A stretch of 64,000 bases of DNA from Flavobacterium sp. UBA2787 (GCA_002352205.1 DEHZ01000013.1:1-64000), one strand, 5' to 3'. Counted from the first letter of the stretch, positions 52,417 to 62,748 are shown. Notes: generated from the letters alone by a model not told the origin. A program made the numbers and translations.

Positions 52417-53811
52417 ATGGAAAATGATACGCCAAACAGACCGATTAAAAGTTTATGGTTAAATTTAAAACTTTTACTAAAATCAACTTTAGATATTCGC
52501 GAAGATACCAATCACGAATCTACAATTGAAGAAGTAAAAGCAGGAATTTCTATCAAAGGTCAAGGTGCGTGGGTATTAATTTTCTCTATTTTAATTGCAT
52601 CGGCGGGTTTAAACACGAGTTCAGCCGCAGTTGTAATTGGTGCGATGTTAATTTCTCCATTGATGGGACCAATTGTTGGAATTGGACTTTCTTTGGGAAT
52701 TAATGATGTTGATTTAATGCGAAAAGCTATTAAGAACTTCGGAATAATGGTGGTTTTGGCGTTATTCACTTCTTTTTTGTTTTTTAGTATTCCAATTTTC
52801 CAAGATGAAACACCGGAATTAATTGCCAGAACTTACCCTGATGTTCGCGATGTAATCATTGCTTTTGCTGGTGGATTTGCATTAATTGTTGCACTTAGCA
52901 GAAGAAATAAACAAATCAACACCATTGCCGGTGTGGCGATTGCAACTGCTTTAATGCCACCGCTTTGTACAGCGGGTTATGGATTGGCAACAGGCAAATG
53001 GATGTTTTTTGGTGGAGCATTATTCTTATTTACGATCAATACGATTTTCATTGCATTAGCGACTTTTATTATCGTAAAATCGTTAAAGTTTCCAATGAAA
53101 GAATATTTGAATTCGTCTAAACGAAAACGTATTTCGCAAGTCCTTTATTTTATTGCTTTTTTGATTTTAGCACCAAGTATTTACATGTTTTATGGATTGT
53201 ATAAAAAATCTGATTTTGAACGAAAAGTGAATCTGATTTTAAGTGAATTTAGAGAAAATAATGATGTCATTCTCTTGAATCAACAAATCAGTTACAACGA
53301 TAAAACAGTTGCGTTTGCTACAGTTGGAAAATCAGTAACTATTTCATTAGTAAACAAATGGAAGGAAAAATTAGAAAAGCAAGGATATGGCGGAGTTGAA
53401 TTTGAAATCGCTCAAAGTGTTGAAAATTTGGAAACACAAACAATGTTAGAAAAATTGGAATCAACTTATTACACTTCTCAACAAAATCTTAATAATAAAG
53501 AGGAAATAATTGTTCGACAAGAAAAAGAACTACTACTTTTACAGAAGCAATTATATTTAAGTGAAAAAAGTAAAGTTCCATTTGATCAAATTGCAAATGA
53601 AATTAAAATAAATTACGCCAACGTTGAAGAGATTGCTTTTTCTAAATTAATTAAGACGAATTTTAAAAAAATGGATACTTTACCAATCATTTATTTAAAA
53701 TGGAAAAAATCAGTTAGTGCTAGAAACAAGGCAGCCGATGAAGCAAAAATTGAGAAATGGTTGAGGTTAAAGCTTCAAACAGAAAAATTAGAAGTTGAAA
53801 GACTAAATTAG
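52417..53811 (+). CDS. DUF389 family membrane protein
   Basis: 464 residues. The DUF389 membrane domain covers about 30-270, with six or so helices and the motifs LNTSSAAVVIGAMLISPLMGPIVGIGLSLG and AGVAIATALMPPLCTAGYGLA. A long helical, coiled-coil C-terminal part (about 280-464, rich in Lys/Glu/Gln) faces the cytoplasm or periplasm. The function is unknown. It is linked with the mannose-1-phosphate guanylyltransferase upstream (14 bp) and the antiporter downstream (5 bp), suggesting a common transcript. Confidence 0.88.
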   Translation: MENDTPNRPIKSLWLNLKLLLKSTLDIREDTNHESTIEEVKAGISIKGQGAWVLIFSILIASAGLNTSSAAVVIGAMLISPLMGPIVGIGLSLGINDVDLMRKAIKNFGIMVVLALFTSFLFFSIPIFQDETPELIARTYPDVRDVIIAFAGGFALIVALSRRNKQINTIAGVAIATALMPPLCTAGYGLATGKWMFFGGALFLFTINTIFIALATFIIVKSLKFPMKEYLNSSKRKRISQVLYFIAFLILAPSIYMFYGLYKKSDFERKVNLILSEFRENNDVILLNQQISYNDKTVAFATVGKSVTISLVNKWKEKLEKQGYGGVEFEIAQSVENLETQTMLEKLESTYYTSQQNLNNKEEIIVRQEKELLLLQKQLYLSEKSKVPFDQIANEIKINYANVEEIAFSKLIKTNFKKMDTLPIIYLKWKKSVSARNKAADEAKIEKWLRLKLQTEKLEVERLN

Positions 53812-53816
53812 CGAAC

Positions 53817-56183
53817 ATGATTTTTTTAATAGGAATTGATTTTTCCTTACCACTCAAGAATCCGGTATTATTGTTTTCATTAATACTGTTTATCATTCTA
53901 TTTGCCCCAATTTTATTAAACAAATTAAGAATTCCACACCTTATCGGATTAATTATTGCCGGAGCTATTATCGGACCAAATGGTTTTAATTTGATTGCTC
54001 GCGATATGAGTATCATTTTATTCGGAACAGTTGGCTTACAGTACATTATGTTCTTAGCAGGTTTAGAAATTGATTTAGCTGAGTTCAAAAAAAACAGTTC
54101 AAGAAGTATAGTCTTTGGCCTACTTACCTTTTCAATCCCAATGACAATTGGTACTTTGGTGGGTTGTTATATTTTAGAATTTTCTATGCCAACTTCAGTT
54201 TTATTGGCCAGTATGTTCGCTTCACATACATTAATTGCTTACCCAATTGTCAGTAAATTAGGTGTTGCCAAAAATAGAGCCGTCAATATTACAGTTGGTG
54301 GAACCATGATTACAGACACGCTCGCCCTGTTAGTTTTGGCAGTAATTGCGGGAATGCAAACAGGTGAAATCAATCAGGAATTTTGGATTCGTTTAGGATT
54401 TTCCGTTGTTGCTTTCGGTTTGGTTGTGATGTTGATTTTTCCCATTATTGGAAGATGGTTTTTTAAACGATTTGATGATAATATTTCCCAATATATTTTT
54501 GTTTTAGCAATGGTTTTTTTGGGATGTACTTTGGCGGAATTAGCCGGAATTGAAGCAATCATCGGAGCTTTCTTAGCCGGATTATCCCTAAATCGATTGA
54601 TTCCGCATACTTCTCCGTTAATGAATCGGATTGAATTTGTGGGAAATGCACTTTTCATTCCGTTCTTTCTTATCGGAGTTGGAATGTTGATTGATTATAA
54701 AGCTTTTATTAAAGATTGGAATACATTAGAAGTTGCCGGAATTATGACGGTTTGTGCAATTGTTGGAAAATACCTTCCGGCCTACATCACTCAAAAGATT
54801 TATGGTTTTTCTGTAGATGAAAGAAGATTAATTTTCGGATTAAGTAATGCTCAAGCCGCTGCAACATTAGCCGCCGTTTTAGTAGGATTTAATATAATTG
54901 TCGATTATAAAAGTGTTACCGAATACAACGAAATTCATCTTAAAAATAATAAGTTAACAACCGAAAATCATTCTGAATTAATTTTTGGATTAGAGAAAGG
55001 AGAGTTTCCTAAAGTTGGAAATGTAGCTATTATAGGGGGAGTTCCTGCGAATGGTACTTATAGATTAACCGATAAAACCGAAATGGTTTTCACGCAAGGT
55101 CGCTTGGCCGATATAAAAATGCCCAATCGATTGTTGAATGAAAGTGTACTTAACGGAACCATTTTAATGATTTTAATCACATGTACCATTGCTTCGTTTG
55201 TGGCTCAAAAAGGAGCGTACAATATCGCTTTGATGGAAGATGATTCGGATGAACAAGAGGAAGGAAAACCAACCGACGGTGATGAACGGATTCTTATCCC
55301 GATGAAAAATATCGACACGGTTGAAGAACTTATTCAGTTTGCCGTTACTATCAAATCAAAGAAAAACAAAACCGGACTTTTCGCTTTAAACGTGATTAAT
55401 AATAATTCTTCGTCCTTATCCAAAGAATCGAAAGCTAAAAAAATCGTAGATAAAGCTGCTGTCGTTGCTTCGGCAACAGATAATAGATTAAATATGTTGA
55501 TGCGATATGATTTGAATATTTTAAACGGAATTACAAGTGTAGTTAGAGAACAAAAAATATCCGACATCATTTTAGGTCAAACCGAAAGTTTAGGATCTAG
55601 CGAAAGTATGTATGGACCCTTGACCGATGGAGTTTTAAATAAATGTAATGCAACAACTTTTATTTATAAATCGGTTCAACCCATTTCAACCATAAAAAGA
55701 TATGTGGTAGTGATTCCTGAACGTGCTGAGCGTGAAATTGGTTTCCCATTTTGGTTATTAAAAATATGGAATTTAGGAAAAAATACCGGTTCAAAAATTG
55801 TTTTTTATGGCAGTGAAACCACCATCAATTTCATCAAAGATATTCATTCTAAACATCCGGTAGATGCGGGTTTTAATGTGTTTTCTGATTGGGATGATTT
55901 TTTGATACTTTCCAGAAGTATTGTCAAAGATGATGCACTTGTAGTCGTAATGAGCAGAAAACCAAATTTGTCTTACAATGCAATCATGAGTCATATTCCA
56001 ACTTATATGAACAAATATTTTGACAAAAATAATGTGGTTTTAATTTATCCATTACAGTTAGGAATTGAAGGTAGCTCTAAAATTGATTTAAAAAATCCCG
56101 GTGCTTTGGATACATTTACCGAAAATTTAGAAAGACTTGATGATGTTGCAAAAATGATTGGGAAATTATTTAAAAAGAAATAG
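53817..56183 (+). CDS. CPA2-type cation:proton antiporter with Usp-like C-terminal region
   Basis: 788 residues. Twelve or so membrane helices (about 15-470) with CPA2 features: RIPHLIGLIIAGAIIGPNGFN, FLAGLEIDL, FASHTLIAYPIVSKLG, GGTMITDTLALLVLAV and GIEAIIGAFLAGLSLN. A hydrophilic stretch of about 75 residues (362-437) separates LAAVLVGFNII from NESVLNGTILMILITCTIASF, longer than I expect. The C-terminal about 300 residues are soluble and contain two Usp-like alpha/beta parts (RILIPMKNIDTVEELIQF, KRYVVVIPERAER). Transported ion is unknown; Na+ or K+ for H+ is usual. Last of the transcript starting at 51344. Confidence 0.9.
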   Translation: MIFLIGIDFSLPLKNPVLLFSLILFIILFAPILLNKLRIPHLIGLIIAGAIIGPNGFNLIARDMSIILFGTVGLQYIMFLAGLEIDLAEFKKNSSRSIVFGLLTFSIPMTIGTLVGCYILEFSMPTSVLLASMFASHTLIAYPIVSKLGVAKNRAVNITVGGTMITDTLALLVLAVIAGMQTGEINQEFWIRLGFSVVAFGLVVMLIFPIIGRWFFKRFDDNISQYIFVLAMVFLGCTLAELAGIEAIIGAFLAGLSLNRLIPHTSPLMNRIEFVGNALFIPFFLIGVGMLIDYKAFIKDWNTLEVAGIMTVCAIVGKYLPAYITQKIYGFSVDERRLIFGLSNAQAAATLAAVLVGFNIIVDYKSVTEYNEIHLKNNKLTTENHSELIFGLEKGEFPKVGNVAIIGGVPANGTYRLTDKTEMVFTQGRLADIKMPNRLLNESVLNGTILMILITCTIASFVAQKGAYNIALMEDDSDEQEEGKPTDGDERILIPMKNIDTVEELIQFAVTIKSKKNKTGLFALNVINNNSSSLSKESKAKKIVDKAAVVASATDNRLNMLMRYDLNILNGITSVVREQKISDIILGQTESLGSSESMYGPLTDGVLNKCNATTFIYKSVQPISTIKRYVVVIPERAEREIGFPFWLLKIWNLGKNTGSKIVFYGSETTINFIKDIHSKHPVDAGFNVFSDWDDFLILSRSIVKDDALVVVMSRKPNLSYNAIMSHIPTYMNKYFDKNNVVLIYPLQLGIEGSSKIDLKNPGALDTFTENLERLDDVAKMIGKLFKKK

Positions 56184-56260
56184 AAGTGTTAAAAAATGAA
56201 TTGTTTAGTTATTTTTACAATTCTTTTTCTTACTTTTCATTTCTATTTAAATAATTTAAG

Positions 56261-59200
56261 ATGAGCAAATTGGCATTAAAGAATCGAAATTTTTTATTTT
56301 TACTTTTTTTTCATCTTTTATTTTTTAATTTTTCTTCTGCTCAGCTCAACGACTTTACTCTACAAGTAACAGCTACAAATGAAACGTGTACTGCAAATGG
56401 AACGCTAACTTTTACTGTTTCAGGAATTACTAATGGGGCAACTATTACTTATTCAGTTTATAAATTACCTGATTTAATAACTCCAATAGCTGTTATAAAC
56501 ACAACATCATTAAATGGGTTGACTTCAGGGACTTATTCAGTAGTAGCCACTCAAACTTTAGGAGGTTTAAGCAACTCACAAGAACAAAACGCGGTAATTC
56601 AGGATTTAACAGTAGAGCTGACTTATCTTTTATCCGGACAAAACGAATTATGTGGGGCTGATGGAGTGATAAGTGTTAATGTACTCACAGGAACAGCACA
56701 ATCGTATGAAATTATTTCCGGACCTGTAACTGCACCATTACAAGCAAGTAATGTCTTTACAGGATTATCAGGAGGTACTTATGTAATTAGAGTTTTTGAT
56801 ATTTGTGGAGATGCCTCTGTGCAAACATATATCTTGTTTTCTTCACAAACAAGTCTAACAGTAGAGGTAGATTCCGAAGCTGAATGGTTGAACTGTACTA
56901 CTTCAGCAGTTACACTTTCTGTTTTGCCGGGCAATGGAATGATTGTATATCCACTTACAATTCTGTTCACTATTAATCCTCCAAATGCTAATCAGATTAT
57001 TATTAATCAAACAACTAATTCATTAGGAGAAGAATTTATTATTGTTCAAGGATATCAAATTTTTGAGGGAGAAACATATATTTATTCATATAGTATTACT
57101 GATGCTTGTGGAAATGAAATAGTCGGAAATGGCTCATTAACTCATTCTAATCCATCTCCGGTAGCTTTAGAACTTGAAAAAAATTGCGAAGAAATTTCTT
57201 ACTATATTAATAATGCACAAAGTGCAACAATAATTAGTGCTCCTGCTACTTATCTGGCAAATTCTATCCCATTTATATTACCAATAGGGGGCAATGGGTT
57301 TCCTGTAACCGGTTTTTTAGTTGAAGGCAATTATGTTGTAACTGGTGTAGATATCTGCGGAAATGATTTTCAACTGACAATTCAAGTAGAAATCCCTGAG
57401 CCCGAACCACCAACTGCTATTGAGATTGATGCAACTTGTCAAGGGAAATCTTATTTTATAGACAAAGCAGTTAGTGCTACAATAATAAGTGCACCGGCTA
57501 CATATACAGCTAACCCAATCCCTTATGTTTTGCCAATTGGTGAAGATGGTTTTCCAATAACAGGATATTTATCACCAGGGACTTACACACTCTTAGTTTT
57601 TGATAATTGCGAAAATGAATTTGAAATTGAAATTATTGTTGATAATCCAAATGCAGAATCCCCAATAATTTTTGTAATTGAAGGTTGTGAAGTAGGATTT
57701 GGTTCATTAAATTTGAATGGAGTGAATACATTTCAATCAGTTGTTTTAATTAACGCTCCTCAAAGTTTTCCATTCCCTCTTCCGTATGATGTAAGTTCCA
57801 ATATCAATACAAATGGTGATTTAATCCTCACAGGATTGCCAGCAGGGAATTATGTTTTCGAATGGATTGATGAATGCGGAGCTCAATCATCTAGTAATGT
57901 TACAATTCAGGGATATTCTTTCACCACAAATGTTGAGGTGTTTGAAAATTGTGGTTCTTTTGATTTAGGGTTGTATCATACAAGTAATAATTTTGCAGCT
58001 CCCTCATTTTGGTTGCAAAAATTCTATCCTGAATCCGGAAATTGGGGACATCCGGTCACCGGAGTTATTTATGTTGATGGAACTCAACTTTCTGCAATTA
58101 ATTCTATAAATTTAACTAACAATACAATTAATTTTAATTTATCTTATTTTGGTGAATTCAGAATTATGAAACGCTATCAAGTTGTTAGTAATGGAAACAC
58201 AGCTCAATATTGTAATGAATTTCTTTATGAGTTTGAATTTACTGGCCTACCCAGAATTAATACTGTTTATAGTTTTTCTTGTGGGAACAATTTGAGAGAC
58301 GTCATTGTGGACGCATCAGGTGTACCCCCATTGTTATATAGAATTATCGAGAAAGATGGTGAACCCTTTTTAATTGAAAATGGAAACTCAACTACTTTTC
58401 TTTCATTAGAAACTGGAATCTATACTTTTCAAATTGAAGATAGTTGCGGGAATTTAAGAAATAGTGAATTTGAAATTTCTGATTCGGTTGTTTTTGAAAT
58501 TACACCTTCATCTATTTGTACCGGAGAAACAGTGACATTATCAATCCCCAATTTCTCGTTTTTAACGTATCAATGGTGGTTCAATGACAATGTATTACCA
58601 ATTATAAGTACTTCGAACGTACTGGAAATTCCAAATTTTTCACCTGACGTTCATAATGGAGTTTACCATGTTCTTATAACCAATCCGAATAATCCAAGTA
58701 GTTGTATAAACTTGGAACTAGAATTTGAAATTAATTCAACCGATTTATTACCGGAAGCAGGAGAAGGATCTACAGAAACTTTTTGTGGACCGCAAGCCAT
58801 TTTAGATTTGTTTACATTTTTAACAGGAACGTTTTCAACCACTGGAGTTTGGACGGAGATTACAACAAGCGGTACTCTAAATGAAAACAATTGGGATACC
58901 TCAAATTTGAGTCCCGGAGAATATCAATTTAGATATAGGGTTGAAGGAAATTGTGATTCTTTTGATGAGTCATTTGTAAATCTAACCATTTTAGAAACGC
59001 CAGGAAATCCAACAGCTTCTGTTGATTCGCTTATTTGTGAAAGTAATTCAGTTCAGCTTTATGCAACAACAATTGAAGATGCAGTTTATCAATGGGTTGG
59101 GCCAAACGGATTTTCATCCAATGAACAAAACCCTATAATTGATTCAATTTCTTCAGTAAATAATGGAACATATACAGTTTCAATAGAAACAAATGGCTGT

Positions 59201-59740
59201 CCATCAACTCCATCATCCGTTGAGGTTTTTGTTAGTGAAGTTCCTGAATTTAGTTTAGAAAATCTTTGTATTAATGATAGAATGATGGTCACGGCTTCAC
59301 ATTTAGGTCAAACACTCGATAATCCAAATCTGATTTTTTCATGGACTGGACCAAATGGATTTACAAGTTCTCAAAATCCGATTGATATAACCGGACTTAC
59401 AAAAGGAATTTACACTTTAATTGTAACCAATGAATTTGGTTGCTCTGCAGAAGAATTTATTGATATTACTAAAACAATTTGTGCCATTCCAAAAGGACTT
59501 TCTCCAAACGGAGACGGTCTCAACGATACATTTGATTTAACTGATTTAGGCGAAAACCTGACAGTAAAAATTTACAACCGTTATGGAATGGTGGTATATG
59601 AACTTGATGGTTATGTTAATCAGTGGAGAGGACAAGACAAGAAAGGAAATCTATTACCAAGTGCGACCTACTACTATTATGTTGAATTTGATAATGGAGA
59701 AGGCAGAACAGGTTGGGTTTACTTGATGACGACAGAATAG
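56261..59740 (+). CDS. Large T9SS type B secreted protein with beta-sandwich repeats
   Basis: 1159 residues. The signal peptide ends FNFSSAQ (about 28). The body consists of beta domains, including a near-duplicate pair of about 90 residues (around 305-390 and 393-470) sharing TIISAPATY, PIG-x-x-GFP-(V/I)-TG and GNY/GTY elements. Later Ig-like domains contain QWWFND and QWVGPNGFSS. The last 86 residues, from AIPKGLSPNGDGLND, are the type B sorting domain (KIYNRYGMVVYEL, ATYYYYVEF). It is an export substrate of the T9SS whose PorU and PorV are encoded at 20.9-26 kb. No SprF-family gene follows. The stop codon is one base from that of the convergent ABC gene, so no terminator lies between. Confidence 0.88.
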   Translation: MSKLALKNRNFLFLLFFHLLFFNFSSAQLNDFTLQVTATNETCTANGTLTFTVSGITNGATITYSVYKLPDLITPIAVINTTSLNGLTSGTYSVVATQTLGGLSNSQEQNAVIQDLTVELTYLLSGQNELCGADGVISVNVLTGTAQSYEIISGPVTAPLQASNVFTGLSGGTYVIRVFDICGDASVQTYILFSSQTSLTVEVDSEAEWLNCTTSAVTLSVLPGNGMIVYPLTILFTINPPNANQIIINQTTNSLGEEFIIVQGYQIFEGETYIYSYSITDACGNEIVGNGSLTHSNPSPVALELEKNCEEISYYINNAQSATIISAPATYLANSIPFILPIGGNGFPVTGFLVEGNYVVTGVDICGNDFQLTIQVEIPEPEPPTAIEIDATCQGKSYFIDKAVSATIISAPATYTANPIPYVLPIGEDGFPITGYLSPGTYTLLVFDNCENEFEIEIIVDNPNAESPIIFVIEGCEVGFGSLNLNGVNTFQSVVLINAPQSFPFPLPYDVSSNINTNGDLILTGLPAGNYVFEWIDECGAQSSSNVTIQGYSFTTNVEVFENCGSFDLGLYHTSNNFAAPSFWLQKFYPESGNWGHPVTGVIYVDGTQLSAINSINLTNNTINFNLSYFGEFRIMKRYQVVSNGNTAQYCNEFLYEFEFTGLPRINTVYSFSCGNNLRDVIVDASGVPPLLYRIIEKDGEPFLIENGNSTTFLSLETGIYTFQIEDSCGNLRNSEFEISDSVVFEITPSSICTGETVTLSIPNFSFLTYQWWFNDNVLPIISTSNVLEIPNFSPDVHNGVYHVLITNPNNPSSCINLELEFEINSTDLLPEAGEGSTETFCGPQAILDLFTFLTGTFSTTGVWTEITTSGTLNENNWDTSNLSPGEYQFRYRVEGNCDSFDESFVNLTILETPGNPTASVDSLICESNSVQLYATTIEDAVYQWVGPNGFSSNEQNPIIDSISSVNNGTYTVSIETNGCPSTPSSVEVFVSEVPEFSLENLCINDRMMVTASHLGQTLDNPNLIFSWTGPNGFTSSQNPIDITGLTKGIYTLIVTNEFGCSAEEFIDITKTICAIPKGLSPNGDGLNDTFDLTDLGENLTVKIYNRYGMVVYELDGYVNQWRGQDKKGNLLPSATYYYYVEFDNGEGRTGWVYLMTTE

Positions 59741-59741
59741 T

Positions 59742-60506
59742 TTATTCTCCTTTATTTTGAGCTTTTCTGATTTTTTTAAACAGATTAGAAGAATAGACAA
59801 AGTCGACAATGGCTTCGTTGTCTGTTTTAAAGATGTCTTTTTTTGTGCCTTCCCAAGCGAGAATTCCCTCTTTGAGGAAGATGATTTTTTCACCAATTTC
59901 CATCACAGAATTCATGTCGTGGGTATTTATAACTGTAGTAATGTCGTATTCTTCCGTAATTTCTTTAATCAAATTATCAATTACAATCGCTGTTTTTGGA
60001 TCAAGTCCTGAGTTGGGTTCGTCACAAAATAAATATTTAGGTTTGTTAACAATTGCTCTTGCAATGGCAACCCTTTTTTGCATACCACCCGAAATTTCAG
60101 AAGGTTTCTTTTTGTGAGCATCAACTAAATTTACTCTTTTTAAAACAAAATCAACTCGTTCCTGAATTTCTTTGGGAGTTTGTTTGGTAAACATTTTCAA
60201 AGGAAAACCAACATTTTCTTCCACGGTCATGCTATCAAACAAAGCACTTCCTTGAAAAACCATTCCGATTTCTGTACGCAATTCTCTTTTTTCATCAGCA
60301 GATAATTCCGAATATATTCTTCCGTCAAACGAAATTGTTCCCGAATCTGGTGAATGAATTCCTAACAATGTTTTGAGTAAAACTGTTTTTCCTGAACCAC
60401 TTTGACCAATAATTAAATTGGTTTTTCCGGTTTCAAAAACTGAGGAAATCCCTTTTAAAACTTTATGTTCGCCAAATGACTTTTCTATGTCTTTAATTTC
60501 TATCAT
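59742..60506 (-). CDS. ABC transporter ATP-binding protein (MlaF-like)
   Basis: 254 residues. Walker A GQSGSGKT at 34-41, Q-loop in MVFQGSALFDSMTVEENV, signature SGGMQKR, Walker B LFCDEPNSGLDP and switch His in INTHDMNSV. The type fits the Mla/Tgd/Mce lipid-transport ATPases. The ATG at 60506 is supported by a 4-base overlap with the permease stop (ATGA); the longer frame overlaps the permease gene. Pairs with the permease just upstream. The Mce substrate-binding subunit is not adjacent in this window. Confidence 0.93.
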   Translation of the reverse strand: MIEIKDIEKSFGEHKVLKGISSVFETGKTNLIIGQSGSGKTVLLKTLLGIHSPDSGTISFDGRIYSELSADEKRELRTEIGMVFQGSALFDSMTVEENVGFPLKMFTKQTPKEIQERVDFVLKRVNLVDAHKKKPSEISGGMQKRVAIARAIVNKPKYLFCDEPNSGLDPKTAIVIDNLIKEITEEYDITTVINTHDMNSVMEIGEKIIFLKEGILAWEGTKKDIFKTDNEAIVDFVYSSNLFKKIRKAQNKGE

Positions 60507-61237
60507 TTGCTTAAAAGTAATTGGGTTAAAATATAATTGGCCAAAATAATCGCCACCGAAGACCACACAAAGGATACAGTACTCGCTTTACCAACTTCTA
60601 ATGCTCCACCTTTCATATAATAACCGTGATAAGATGGAATGGTCGCCAAAATAATGGCAAAAATCATGGTTTTGATAAATGCATACGCAATGTGAAAAGG
60701 AATGAATTCTGTTTGTAATCCCATAATAAATTCGTCACTAGAAGTAAAACCACCATAAACGCCGGCCATCCAACCACCAAAAACGCCTAAAAACATACTA
60801 ATTCCAATTACAAAAGGGTAGAGTAGAAGGGCGATTATTTTTGGAAAAACCAAATAATTCAATGAGTTAACACCCATTACTTCCAAGGCATCAATTTGCT
60901 CGGTAACACGCATGGTTCCTATGCTTGAAGTGATAAACGAACCCACTTTTCCGGCCATGATGATGGAAATAAAAGTTGGTGCAAATTCCAGAATTACCGA
61001 TTGTCTTGTGGCAAAACCAATGAGGTATTTTGGAATCAACGGATTCGTGAGGTTTAATGCCGTTTGAATTGAAACAACACCTCCCACAAAGAAGGAAATA
61101 AACGCAACAATCCCTAAAGAACCAATAATTAAATCATCGATTTCTTTAAAGATTAACGTCTTCATCGCACTCCATTTCAGGGGTTTGTTAAAGACTTCTT
61201 TAAGCATCAGGAAATATTTTCCTATATGTGTAAGCAT
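60503..61237 (-). CDS. ABC transporter permease (MlaE-like)
   Basis: About 244 residues with five or six membrane helices. MlaE-family motifs: FISFFVGGVVSIQTALNL, GKVGSFITSSIGTMRVTEQIDALEVMGVN and FVIGISMFLGVFGGW. With the overlapping ATPase gene it forms the inner-membrane core of an Mce-type phospholipid transporter that maintains outer-membrane lipid asymmetry (family knowledge). ATG 61237 is preferred to 61246 because the promoter box at 61251-61258 is too close to the latter; the two differ by three residues. Confidence 0.9.
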   Translation of the reverse strand: MLTHIGKYFLMLKEVFNKPLKWSAMKTLIFKEIDDLIIGSLGIVAFISFFVGGVVSIQTALNLTNPLIPKYLIGFATRQSVILEFAPTFISIIMAGKVGSFITSSIGTMRVTEQIDALEVMGVNSLNYLVFPKIIALLLYPFVIGISMFLGVFGGWMAGVYGGFTSSDEFIMGLQTEFIPFHIAYAFIKTMIFAIILATIPSYHGYYMKGGALEVGKASTVSFVWSSVAIILANYILTQLLLSK

Positions 61238-61250
61238 TTTTAGCATGAAG

Positions 61251-61258
61251 CAAAAATA
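61251..61258 (-). promoter_or_regulatory. Promoter box of the MlaEF-like genes
   Basis: TATTTTTG on the minus strand (61258-61251), giving a very short leader before the ATG at 61237. No TTG is found at the usual upstream distance. Confidence 0.45.
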
Positions 61259-61330
61259 GGAAAAAGTTTCGGTTTTGGGATTTAGAATTTCCGTTTTATA
61301 AAAACAGTTTTGTAAATGAAAGAGTTGTCT

Positions 61331-62179
61331 TTAAAAAATCTTCCCTTTCATTTTCTCCCAACGATATTTCCGAATGAATTTCGCTTGTTCAGAAGTGACC
61401 AAAAGTGGTTTTTTTGCCGATTTGGCTTTCCAAAAACCTTGAAGATAATCGAAAAATAAGAAAGGTTTTTTCTTGAGTAGTGCCAATTTTAACGAAGCAA
61501 TTGCAGTGATCCAAAATCCATACCCTAAACTATAAAACGCTTCGCCTTGTTTGAAGCGTGCGGCTTGGTTATAATTGGCTCCCGTGGGCTTGAGGTGTTT
61601 GACTTGTAATGATTTATCAGTAACGACTTCCCAATTGTAAAATTTACAAAGCAATTCATCTACTGTGTCCCAACCCATAGCTGGTTTTAATCCGCCAATT
61701 TGTTCAAAACAGGCTTTTCGGTAGGATTTGAATGCCCCACGAATGTGGTCTTTGTCAGTTAGATTTTCTAAAATCCATTCACCATTTTTTTCGATGTAAG
61801 CAAATCCGCCGACCATTCCAATTGATGAATCCGATTGAAAATGATTGATAATTGTTTCAAAGTAATTAGAAGGAAAAATCAAATCGGCATCTGCTTTTAC
61901 AATAAAATCATAGTTGTCATCAACTGTTTCTAATCCTTTGTTGAACGCTTGTATCACTTTACTTCCAGGAAGATGAATAGCTTCTGAAGATTTATTTATT
62001 AAAGAAATAAATGAATATTTTTCTACAAATGATTGTATAATTTCTTTCGTTTTATCCGTAGAACCATCATTAACCACCACAATTTTAGAAGGCAAAACCG
62101 TTTGTTCCACGATCGACTGTAAAGTGAGTGAAATAAATTTTTCTTCATTGTAGGTGGGTATGATGATGTAGTAGTTCAT
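61331..62179 (-). CDS. Family 2 glycosyltransferase
   Basis: 282-residue GT-A-fold transferase. IIIPTYNEEKFISLTLQSI and VVNDGSTDKTKEII open the nucleotide-binding half; KADADLIFP holds the DxD metal motif; GWDTVDELL is near the acceptor site. The C-terminal about 60 residues are basic with one weakly hydrophobic stretch, so it may associate with the membrane. Sugar and acceptor are unknown. It lies 29 bp after the methyltransferase gene on the same strand and is probably cotranscribed with it. Confidence 0.88.
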   Translation of the reverse strand: MNYYIIIPTYNEEKFISLTLQSIVEQTVLPSKIVVVNDGSTDKTKEIIQSFVEKYSFISLINKSSEAIHLPGSKVIQAFNKGLETVDDNYDFIVKADADLIFPSNYFETIINHFQSDSSIGMVGGFAYIEKNGEWILENLTDKDHIRGAFKSYRKACFEQIGGLKPAMGWDTVDELLCKFYNWEVVTDKSLQVKHLKPTGANYNQAARFKQGEAFYSLGYGFWITAIASLKLALLKKKPFLFFDYLQGFWKAKSAKKPLLVTSEQAKFIRKYRWEKMKGKIF

Positions 62180-62208
62180 TTGGCTAATTACTATTCACTA
62201 ATTACTAA

Positions 62209-62730
62209 TCACTTTTTTTCTGCGTAAACCAAATAATATCGATTCGTAAAATATCTTAATATAGGTCGGAAACCAATTTTGTTAGTGGGATGCGTAAATT
62301 TTACACTATCTATAATTTTAAATCCGTTTTTTTCTAACAACCAATCGAGTTGCCAGTCTTCAAATTCGTGGTAATGGCGATCCCATTTATCTGTCTTGCT
62401 GCGGTAGGCCGATGAAAACCAAAGGCGAAGCGGAATGGAGATGAAAAGCTTATCGCATTTTACATTTTGTAAAACGGTGTATGGATTGAGTAAATGTTCG
62501 AAAATTTCAAAAGCAGTAACTACCGAATAACTCTCGTTTTGCAAAGCAGATTGGTCGTTGTCTAAATCTTCGCCAGTAGTGTTTTTAACGGAAAAACCAT
62601 TTTGAATCATGATTTTGGAAAATGGATTTGTAACCCCTAAGTCAAGAATGGTTTCTGATTTTGAAAGGTGTTTTTCCAGAAATTCAAGGGTAATTTTGAA
62701 TCGTTTGTTGGGAAATGTTTTTTCGTACAT
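62209..62730 (-). CDS. SAM-dependent methyltransferase, class I
   Basis: About 173 residues. The SAM-binding motif I is TILDLGVTNPFSK, with an acidic residue following at TGEDLDND; VVTAFEIFEHLLNP corresponds to motifs III-IV. The substrate is unknown. The ATG at 62730 is chosen because the promoter box at 62749-62756 lies between it and the in-frame extension to 62892. That extension would translate the repeat element. Adjacent to a glycosyltransferase, so glycan or lipid modification is conceivable. Confidence 0.82.
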   Translation of the reverse strand: MYEKTFPNKRFKITLEFLEKHLSKSETILDLGVTNPFSKIMIQNGFSVKNTTGEDLDNDQSALQNESYSVVTAFEIFEHLLNPYTVLQNVKCDKLFISIPLRLWFSSAYRSKTDKWDRHYHEFEDWQLDWLLEKNGFKIIDSVKFTHPTNKIGFRPILRYFTNRYYLVYAEKK

Positions 62731-62748
62731 GGTTTGTTTTTCGTGACA

